The translations under genes were made by a program, and so were the position numbers. 8,016 bases of DNA from Thermoleophilia bacterium. GTDB taxonomy: Bacteria; Actinomycetota; Thermoleophilia; Gaiellales; Gaiellaceae. Below the pieces are notes generated by a model. The model ran no database searches and had not been told where the DNA came from. It saw only the letters and a list, made by a program, of their open reading frames with translations. Within the stretch, counting starts at the first letter, position 1, and every line of letters begins with the position of its first letter. Below, in pieces: positions 1 through 5,176 of the stretch. The stretch spans positions 1-8,016 of the forward strand of contig JACVRU010000086.1 in the NCBI GenBank assembly GCA_014534295.1, read 5' to 3'.

Positions 1-1320
1 CTCATGGGCTACGACTCGGATCACGCGCGCTCGCTCGGCGAGGTCGGCCGGGAGGGCGTCGCGATCGACTCGCTCGCGGACATGGAGACGCTCTTCGCCG
101 GCATCCCGCTCGGCGAGGTCTCCACGTCGATGACGATCAACTCGCCTTCGGCCATGCTCGTCGCCTTCTACGCGTGCGTCGCCGAGCAGCAGGGAGTTCC
201 GTGGGGCGAATTACGAGGCACCGCCCAGACGGACATTCTGAAGGAGTACATCGCGCAAAAGGAATGGATCTTCCCGCCCGAGCCGTCGATGCGTTTGGTC
301 GTCGACCTGATCCAGTGGTGCTCGCGGGAGTTGCCGAAGTTCCATCCGATCTCGATCTCCGGCTATCACATCCGCGAAGCCGGCTCGAACGCCGCTCAGG
401 AGCTCGCGTTCACGCTGCTGGACGGCTTTGCCTACGTGGAGGCGTGCGTGGAGCGGGGAATGGACGTCGACGAGTTCGCGCCGCGGTTGTCCTTCTTCTT
501 CAACGCGCACCTCGATTTCTTCGAGGAGGTCGCGAAGTACCGCGCCGCGCGGCGGATCTGGGCTCGTGAGCTGCGTGAACGGTACGGCGCGAGGAACCCG
601 CGCTCGTGGCTGATGCGCTTCCACACCCAGACGGCGGGTGTGTCGCTGACGGCGCAGCAGCCGGAGGTGAACATCGTCAGGACGGCGCTCGAGGCGCTCG
701 CCGCGGTCCTCGGCGGAACACAGTCGCTGCACACGAACTCGTTCGACGAGGCACTCGCGCTCCCGACCGAGGATGCCGTCCGCATCGCGCTGCGGACGCA
801 GCAGGTGATCGCGCACGAGACCGGCGTCGTCAACACCATCGATCCGCTCGGCGGCTCGTACTATGTCGAGGACCTGACGAATCGGCTCGAGGAGGAGGCG
901 TACGACTACTTCCGCCGCGTCCGCGAGCTCGGCGGCGTCATCCCGGCGATCGAGGAGAACTTCTTCCAGCGCGAGATTGCGGAGGCCTCGTTCCGCTACC
1001 AGATCGAGGTGGAGGCGGAGCAGCGGGTCGTCGTCGGCGTCAACCGCTACACGCTCGAGGACGAGGCGCCCCTCGAGATCCTCCGCATCGACCCCGCGGT
1101 GGAGGGCACGCAGGTCGAGCGCGTCCGGGCCGTTCGGGAGCGGCGCGACCAGGCGACGGTGGACGAGCGGCTCACGGCGCTGAAGCGTGCCGCCGCGCGC
1201 GACGACGTCAACCTGATGCCGTTCATCGTCGACGCCGCCCGCGACTACGTGACGATGGGCGAGCTGTGCGACGCGTTGCGCGAGGTCTGGGGCGTCTGGC
1301 GCGAGACGCCGGTCTTCTAG
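1..1320 (+). CDS. Adenosylcobalamin-dependent acyl-CoA mutase, large subunit (isobutyryl-CoA mutase-like; 5' partial)
   Basis: This is the catalytic large subunit of the methylmalonyl-CoA mutase family, which rearranges acyl-CoA carbon skeletons by a radical mechanism using coenzyme B12. The first codons are outside the window: reading is open from base 1, and the first residues (GYDSDHARSLGEVG) belong to the middle of the TIM barrel, so the ATG at 4 is not the start. Numbering from that Met, visible motifs are SGYHIREAG (118-126, with the active-site Tyr-His pair), the block RFHTQTAGVSLTAQQPE, LGGTQSLHTNSFDEAL and RIALRTQQ. The protein ends without a cobalamin domain, which is supplied by the separate gene at 2098. 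At residue 85 the sequence is IAQKEW. The Gln is where methylmalonyl-CoA mutases have the Arg (Arg207 in Propionibacterium) that binds the substrate carboxylate, and isobutyryl-CoA mutases have Gln. The substrate is therefore probably isobutyryl/butyryl-CoA or 2-hydroxyisobutyryl-CoA. The stop codon abuts the stop of the opposite-strand gene. Confidence 0.93.
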   Translation, partial: LMGYDSDHARSLGEVGREGVAIDSLADMETLFAGIPLGEVSTSMTINSPSAMLVAFYACVAEQQGVPWGELRGTAQTDILKEYIAQKEWIFPPEPSMRLVVDLIQWCSRELPKFHPISISGYHIREAGSNAAQELAFTLLDGFAYVEACVERGMDVDEFAPRLSFFFNAHLDFFEEVAKYRAARRIWARELRERYGARNPRSWLMRFHTQTAGVSLTAQQPEVNIVRTALEALAAVLGGTQSLHTNSFDEALALPTEDAVRIALRTQQVIAHETGVVNTIDPLGGSYYVEDLTNRLEEEAYDYFRRVRELGGVIPAIEENFFQREIAEASFRYQIEVEAEQRVVVGVNRYTLEDEAPLEILRIDPAVEGTQVERVRAVRERRDQATVDERLTALKRAAARDDVNLMPFIVDAARDYVTMGELCDALREVWGVWRETPVF

Positions 1321-2043
1321 TCAGATGTCGAGCTGCATGCCGTCGTGGGCGACCTCGCAGCCGTCGGCGCCCGGGAGCTCCTGCGGGCGGTGCGTGACCA
1401 GGAGCCGGCGGGCGCCCGCGTGGGCGAACGCGGCCATCGCCTCGTCGATCGAGAGGTGGCCCCGCGGTTCCCCGTCCGCCTCGCCCGACAGCAGGGTCGC
1501 CTCGCAGACGAACAGGTCCGCGTCGCGCGCGAGCTCGACCAGACTCCCACTCGGCGCGCTGTCGCCCGAGTACGCCATCGTCCGTGCGCCGTTGGTGACG
1601 CGGAAGCCGTACGTTTCGAGCAGGTAGTGGGGCAGCCGCAGCGGCAGCACCTCGAAGCCGGCCGCCCGGAAGGGCTCCCGCTCCGCGTAGGCGCGCAGGT
1701 CGAAGACCCGCTCGAACATGTCCGGCCAGCCGAGCCGTTCGCCGAAGGCCGCCAGCTGCTCGCGGCCGGTGGGCGGGAGCCAGAGCTCCACGCGGGGCAG
1801 GTCGTGGCCGAGCCCGTAGAGCGAGCCCCAGACCCACGGGACGAGGTCGCCCCAGTGGTCGAGGTGGAAGTGCGTGATCGCGATCGCGTCGACCCGCGGC
1901 CAGCCCTCCTCCTCGCGGAGCCGGGCCAGCACGCCCGGCCCGCAGTCCAGAAGCAGCCGGCCGGATCCTGTCAGCAGATAGCCGGACTGGGCGCCCCCCG
2001 GGTTCGGCCAGGCGGGCGAGCAGCCCACGACGGTTAGCTTCAC
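1321..2043 (-). CDS. Metallo-beta-lactamase-fold hydrolase (YhfI/RNase Z-like group)
   Basis: This 240-residue protein is a zinc-dependent hydrolase of the metallo-beta-lactamase fold with no signal peptide, so it is probably cytoplasmic. The metal ligands are all present: HFHLDH (His58, His60, Asp62, His63), His139 in LPHY, Asp161 in YSGD and His218 in VTHRP, with a further His196 in RGHLS. The pattern His...YGFRV...YSGDS resembles the COG1234 branch (RNase Z-like and Bacillus YhfI-like proteins). The length is short for RNase Z and I do not see the tRNA-binding exosite. The substrate is unknown. The GTG start at 2043-2041 is chosen because the conserved first strand (KLTVVG) begins there and GAGGA lies 7 bases upstream; reading further upstream gives unconserved Arg/Asp-rich sequence. 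The gene lies between the two subunits of the acyl-CoA mutase on the opposite strand, converging on the large-subunit gene with no gap and diverging from the small-subunit gene. Confidence 0.88.
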   Translation of the reverse strand: MKLTVVGCSPAWPNPGGAQSGYLLTGSGRLLLDCGPGVLARLREEEGWPRVDAIAITHFHLDHWGDLVPWVWGSLYGLGHDLPRVELWLPPTGREQLAAFGERLGWPDMFERVFDLRAYAEREPFRAAGFEVLPLRLPHYLLETYGFRVTNGARTMAYSGDSAPSGSLVELARDADLFVCEATLLSGEADGEPRGHLSIDEAMAAFAHAGARRLLVTHRPQELPGADGCEVAHDGMQLDI

Positions 2044-2050
2044 CGCGCCG

Positions 2051-2055
2051 TCCTC
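2051..2055 (-). promoter_or_regulatory. Shine-Dalgarno site of the MBL-fold hydrolase gene
   Basis: On the minus strand GAGGA is followed by a 7-base spacer and then the GTG at 2043-2041. It decides the start of the hydrolase. It is also the clearest ribosome binding site in a window where most operon-first genes lack one. Confidence 0.6.
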
Positions 2056-2067
2056 ATCGACCCGGCG

Positions 2068-2073
2068 ATCATA
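2068..2073 (-). promoter_or_regulatory. Candidate -10 box for the MBL-fold hydrolase gene
   Basis: The minus strand reads TATGAT, one mismatch from the TATAAT consensus. A transcript starting about 7 bases downstream would have a leader of roughly 18 bases carrying the GAGGA site. No convincing -35 element is seen. The box lies 11 bases from the oppositely directed -10 box of the cobalamin subunit gene. Confidence 0.45.
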
Positions 2074-2084
2074 GTGGCGACTCC

Positions 2085-2090
2085 TATACT
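2085..2090 (+). promoter_or_regulatory. Candidate -10 box giving a leaderless transcript of the cobalamin subunit gene
   Basis: TATACT is followed by exactly 7 bases and then GTG at 2098. There is no Shine-Dalgarno sequence upstream of that GTG. This TANNNT-N7-start layout is the hallmark of leaderless transcripts, which are common in actinobacteria. No clear -35 box is visible. Confidence 0.55.
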
Positions 2091-2097
2091 CACCGCC

Positions 2098-2505
2098 GTG
2101 GGCGCAGCCGCGAGGAAGATCCGCGTCGTGATCGCGAAGCCGGGCCTCGACGGCCACGACCGCGGTGCGAAGATCATCGCGCGGGCGCTGCGCGACGCCG
2201 GCATGGAGGTCATCTACACCGGCCTCCACCAGACGCCCGAGCAGATCGTGGAGACCGCGGTCCAGGAGGACGCCGACGCGGTGGGGATCTCGATCCTCTC
2301 CGGGGCGCACATGACGCTCGTCCCGCGGATCCTCGACCTCCTCCGCGAGAACGAGGCGGAGGACGTGCTCGTCGTGGTCGGCGGTACGATCCCGCGCGAG
2401 GACGCGCAGGTGCTCGAGCAGCAGGGAGTGGCGGGCATCTTCACGCCGGGCGCGCCGACGAGCGAGATCGTCGCCTTCATCCGAGACCGAGTGCCCGTCG
2501 CCTAG
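2098..2505 (+). CDS. Acyl-CoA mutase small subunit, cobalamin-binding (IcmB-like)
   Basis: This is the B12-binding partner of the mutase large subunit. From the GTG at 2098 it is 135 residues, the usual size for a stand-alone subunit. The cobalamin motif is KPGLDGHDRG (Asp18, His20, Gly23), in which His20 is the lower axial cobalt ligand. It is followed by SILSG (the S-x-L element) and VVVGGTIP (the GG element near the nucleotide tail). The wording of GLHQTPEQIV and QEDADAVG closely resembles IcmB and archaeal-type small subunits as I know them. An in-frame GTG at 2074 would add eight residues. I prefer 2098 because conserved sequence starts soon after it and TATACT lies 7 bases upstream, where 2074 would be untranscribed. 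It must assemble with the large subunit encoded before the inverted hydrolase gene. Its stop is 3 bases from that of the convergent peptidase gene. Confidence 0.93.
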   Translation: MGAAARKIRVVIAKPGLDGHDRGAKIIARALRDAGMEVIYTGLHQTPEQIVETAVQEDADAVGISILSGAHMTLVPRILDLLRENEAEDVLVVVGGTIPREDAQVLEQQGVAGIFTPGAPTSEIVAFIRDRVPVA

Positions 2506-2508
2506 CGG

Positions 2509-3375
2509 CTACTGGCTGAGCGAGATCTTCTCGGCCGTCAGCGACAGCGGGGCTCCGAGCTGCGCCTGGAGCGTCGTCGGCTGCGTCTCCGTCCACACCG
2601 TCGCCGGCTTCCCCGTCGCGAGCGCGGCGATGCGCGCACCGGCGATCAGCGCGCCGAGCGGGTTGAAGACGGCCGTCTCGGGCGAGACGGCGAGCTCGAC
2701 CTTCCGCCCGACCTTCGTCAGGCTGTGGCCCCCCGGGTAGCGGACGAGCCGGTCGACAGCCAGGGTCGCCGAGTCGGGAGCGGCGCTGACGACCGTGCCG
2801 CGCATCGTCAGCCGGAAGACGTCCGAGCCCGGCGCCGGCGCGAAGAGAAGCTTGCGGGCGCTCCGGAGGTGCCGGTACGGATTGACCGAGCCGCCGCCGC
2901 CGCCGGGATGGACCTCGAAGTGGAGGTGCGACGCGGTCCCGTCGGCGTCGCCGGAGTCGCCGACGTAGCCGATCACCTCGCCCGCCTGGACGCGCGCCCC
3001 GTTCTTCAGTCCCCGCGCGAACGCGACTCCCTGCACGCAACCGCCGTCGTTGTCGTTCTTCAGGGTGCGGTCGTTGTTCAGGTGGATGTAGAGGTACGTC
3101 GTCCCGCTCTTCCCGTGCAGGTAGAGCATGCAGCCGGCGCGGGAGGAGCTCGTCCAGAAGGTCACGCGCCCGGCCTCCGCCGCCACGACGAGCGACCGCT
3201 TCGGGGCCATGATGTCGATTCCGTCGTGCCTGCCCTGGCCGCGCGGCGCGCCGTAGTCGTCGCTGTAGATGGCCTTGCCGACGACGGGGAAGATGAGCTG
3301 CGGGACCTTCGCCTGGGCAGCCGCGGGCGCGGCGAGGGCCGCGGCGAGAACGATGAGGAGGCTTCGGCGGAGCAT
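2509..3375 (-). CDS. Secreted M23-family (LytM-type) peptidase with extra C-terminal domain
   Basis: This is a predicted exported peptidoglycan endopeptidase of 288 residues. Residues 1-22 form a signal peptide: two Arg, a hydrophobic core and an Ala-rich end with a likely cleavage after AQA. The M23 zinc site is complete: His50 and Asp54 in RHDGID, His98 in YIHLN, and His150/His152 in SHLHFE. The catalytic domain spans about 28-168. A loop of about 25 residues (101-125, with Cys113) between the His98 strand and the next strand is longer than in minimal LytM domains, and Cys82 and Cys113 could pair outside the cell. Residues 186-275 look like a small beta domain (GTVV...LAVDRLV...GRKVELAV...GARIAAL), similar in pattern to DUF5666-type barrels; that resemblance is an inference. 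The ATG has no obvious Shine-Dalgarno sequence. An alternative role is a non-lytic regulator or an enzyme acting on another peptide, but all metal ligands are intact. Confidence 0.9.
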   Translation of the reverse strand: MLRRSLLIVLAAALAAPAAAQAKVPQLIFPVVGKAIYSDDYGAPRGQGRHDGIDIMAPKRSLVVAAEAGRVTFWTSSSRAGCMLYLHGKSGTTYLYIHLNNDRTLKNDNDGGCVQGVAFARGLKNGARVQAGEVIGYVGDSGDADGTASHLHFEVHPGGGGGSVNPYRHLRSARKLLFAPAPGSDVFRLTMRGTVVSAAPDSATLAVDRLVRYPGGHSLTKVGRKVELAVSPETAVFNPLGALIAGARIAALATGKPATVWTETQPTTLQAQLGAPLSLTAEKISLSQ

Positions 3376-3411
3376 GTTCTGGGGATGCGTTCGCGCTCGA
3401 AGGGCGGGAGC

Positions 3412-3417
3412 CTACCA
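3412..3417 (-). promoter_or_regulatory. Weak candidate -10 box for the M23 peptidase gene
   Basis: The minus strand has TAGGCT about 36 bases before the ATG at 3375, which would give a leader of roughly 30 bases. It fits only the TANNNT pattern, and no -35 element is visible. Confidence 0.25.
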
Positions 3418-3455
3418 CCGATTCCGAACCGCCCGGCCGGTGCGGGCCTGCTCGT

Positions 3456-3461
3456 TAGAGT
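3456..3461 (+). promoter_or_regulatory. Candidate -10 box of the etf operon
   Basis: TAGAGT lies 9 bases before the etfB ATG at 3471, and no Shine-Dalgarno sequence precedes that ATG. Initiation 7-10 bases downstream would give a leader of 0-3 bases, so this operon is probably leaderless or nearly so. No -35 box is apparent. Confidence 0.42.
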
Positions 3462-3470
3462 CCGCGCGGC

Positions 3471-4214
3471 ATGAAGATCGCAGTCTGCGTGAAGCAGGTG
3501 CCTGAGGGGAACAAGCGCCTCGACCCCGCGACCAAGCGGCTCGACCGCTCCGGCGAGGGGGTCCTCAACCCCTTCGACGCCAACGCAGTGGAGGAGGCTC
3601 TGCGGGTCAAGGAGCGGACCGGCGAGGGCGAGGTCGTCGTGCTCACGATGGGCCCGCCCCAGGCCGCCGACGCGCTCCGGAAGGCGCTCGCCATGGGCGC
3701 GGACCGGGCCGTCCACGTGGCCGACGAGCGGGCGGCCGGCTCCGACCTGGTGGCGACGAGCCGGGTTCTCGCCGCCGCGCTCGCGCGCGAGGAGCCCGAG
3801 CTGGTCCTCTTCGGCCAGCAGTCGGCCGACTCAGACGGCGCCGTCCTCTGGGCGGCGGTCGCCGAGCGCCTCGAGCGGCCCGTCATCTCCCAGGTCGCCG
3901 AGCTTACCGTCGAGCGTGGCAGGGTCCGGGGCAAGCGCCAGACGGAGTTCGGCTACGACTTGATCGAGGCGCCGCTGCCCGCCGTGATCGCCGTCTCCGA
4001 TGCCGTCAACGAGCCGCGCTACCCGTCGCTGAAGGGGATCATGGGCGCGAAGAAGAAGCCGCAGGAGGAGCTGTCGCTCGCGGACCTCGGGGTCGAGGCG
4101 GAGTCGAGGACGACTGTGCTGGAGCTGACGGAGCCGCCCGGTCGCGGCGAGCCAGCGCGCGCCGAGACCGCGGAGCAGATCATCGCGTTCCTCGAGCAGA
4201 AGCGCCTCCTGTGA
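3471..4214 (+). CDS. etfB: Electron transfer flavoprotein, beta subunit
   Basis: EtfB pairs with EtfA in a soluble cytoplasmic FAD protein that takes electrons from acyl-CoA dehydrogenases. The protein is 247 residues, normal for the family. It opens with the first strand KIAVCVKQVPE and contains VLNPFDANAVEEAL (31-44) and the nucleotide-binding segment FGQQSADSDGA (114-124). The family signature VNEPRYPSLKGIMGAKKKP lies at 179-197. Within it Leu187 aligns with the human docking Leu195 that inserts into acyl-CoA dehydrogenases, and the Lys cluster at 194-196 matches the methylated lysines of mammalian EtfB. The overall pattern is that of the canonical respiratory ETF group rather than the bifurcating NADH-linked type, as the ETF:quinone oxidoreductase downstream also suggests. 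It is the first gene of the operon, with a probable leaderless start. The stop overlaps the etfA start by four bases (GTGA), implying coupled translation. Confidence 0.96.
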   Translation: MKIAVCVKQVPEGNKRLDPATKRLDRSGEGVLNPFDANAVEEALRVKERTGEGEVVVLTMGPPQAADALRKALAMGADRAVHVADERAAGSDLVATSRVLAAALAREEPELVLFGQQSADSDGAVLWAAVAERLERPVISQVAELTVERGRVRGKRQTEFGYDLIEAPLPAVIAVSDAVNEPRYPSLKGIMGAKKKPQEELSLADLGVEAESRTTVLELTEPPGRGEPARAETAEQIIAFLEQKRLL

Positions 4215-5176
4215 AGACCATCGTCTTCCTCGAGCACCACGACTCGGAGCTCCAGAAGGGCGCACTCGGTGTGCTCTCGAAGGCCGCCTCGCTCGGCGGG
4301 GACCTCACCGGCGTGCTCGTCGGAGCCGGCGTCCGCGAGCTCGCCGCTCAGGCAGGGAAGTTCGGCGCGGGCCGAGTCCACGTCTGGGACGACCCGTCGG
4401 TCGAGGCGCCGCTGCCGCAGCCGCGGGTGGACGCCCTCGCGACGCTCGTCGAGGAGGAGGGCGCGGACACGGTGCTCTTCGCGGGCTCCGTCCTCGCCGC
4501 CGACGTGGCCGCCGGGCTCGCGGCCCGGCTCGACGCCGGCCTCAACTGGGACCTCGTCGATCTCGAGGCGCGCGGCGAAGAGCTGGTCGGGAAGCGCCCC
4601 GCGCTCCAGGACACCGTCTACGTCGACGTCGGCTGGACGTCGACGCCGCGGCTCGCGCTCTTCCGCTCGGGCGCGTTCGACCCGTCCGCCGGCGGCGGCG
4701 GCGAGGCCGAGGTGCGGGAGTTCTCGGCGGAGCTGCGCGACTTCTCCACCGTTGCCGCGATGGTCGAGCAGGCCCACGAGGAGTCCTCCGGACCGGCGCT
4801 GGAGGAGGCGGACGTGATCGTCGCCGGCGGCCGCGGACTGGGCGAGCCGGAGAAGTTCACGCTCGTCGAGGAGCTCGCGAAGGCCTTCGGCGGGGCAGTC
4901 GGTGCGACGCGGGCCGTCGTCGACGCCGGCTGGTACCCGTACGCGCACCAGATCGGGCAGACGGGCAAGACGGTGTCGCCGAAGCTCTACGTCGCGGTCG
5001 GCATCTCCGGCGCGATCCAGCACAAGGTCGGCATGCAGAGCTCGAGCGTCATCGTCTCGATCAACAAGGACGCCAACGCGCCGATCTTCGAGTACTCGGA
5101 CCTGGCGGTCGTTGGCGACCTGCACGAGATCGTCCCGAAGCTGACCGAGCTGGTCAGGCAGAAGCGTGGCGCGTAG
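4211..5176 (+). CDS. etfA: Electron transfer flavoprotein, alpha subunit
   Basis: EtfA is the FAD-holding partner of EtfB. It is 321 residues. The N-terminal domain (about 1-190) is variable and contains a Gly-rich linker (161-164). The C-terminal FAD domain is highly conserved: GATRAVVDAGW (231-241, with the FAD-contacting Arg234), HQIGQTGKTVSP (246-257), and the signature LYVAVGISGAIQHKVGMQSS (259-278, with His271). INKDANAPIFEYSDLAVVGD completes the site. The GTG start at 4211 overlaps the etfB stop and puts the family's first strand (KTIVFLEH) at residue 2. The 3' end overlaps the next gene by 11 bases. The protein should deliver electrons to the quinone oxidoreductase encoded immediately downstream. 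I see nothing degenerate in it. Confidence 0.96.
   Translation: MKTIVFLEHHDSELQKGALGVLSKAASLGGDLTGVLVGAGVRELAAQAGKFGAGRVHVWDDPSVEAPLPQPRVDALATLVEEEGADTVLFAGSVLAADVAAGLAARLDAGLNWDLVDLEARGEELVGKRPALQDTVYVDVGWTSTPRLALFRSGAFDPSAGGGGEAEVREFSAELRDFSTVAAMVEQAHEESSGPALEEADVIVAGGRGLGEPEKFTLVEELAKAFGGAVGATRAVVDAGWYPYAHQIGQTGKTVSPKLYVAVGISGAIQHKVGMQSSSVIVSINKDANAPIFEYSDLAVVGDLHEIVPKLTELVRQKRGA

Noticed and set aside
4..1320. Complete mutase gene starting at the ATG at base 4
   Set aside because: The sequence begins in the middle of the conserved barrel, and the frame is open to base 1, so the gene is cut by the window edge.
1408..1419. Perfect 12-base GC palindrome, possible terminator stem
   Set aside because: It has no loop and no T-run, and it lies within conserved coding sequence. 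Such palindromes are expected in DNA this GC-rich.
1321..2043. MBL-fold gene as ribonuclease Z
   Set aside because: The metal ligands fit, but the protein is only 240 residues and lacks a visible exosite arm. A YhfI-like hydrolase is the safer call.
2040..2057. Five-codon upstream frame (ATG at 2057, minus strand) whose TGA overlaps the hydrolase GTG
   Set aside because: It is so short that chance is the best explanation, and its ATG sits inside the ribosome binding site region.
2044..2310. Upstream extension of the MBL-fold hydrolase reading frame
   Set aside because: The frame is open further, but the added sequence is charged, unconserved and antisense to the cobalamin subunit gene. The GTG at 2043 has a good Shine-Dalgarno sequence.
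2890..2906. CCG-repeat run, possible microsatellite or slippage site
   Set aside because: It encodes a Gly-rich loop just after the HLHFE motif of the peptidase. The run is short and no sign of frameshift is seen.
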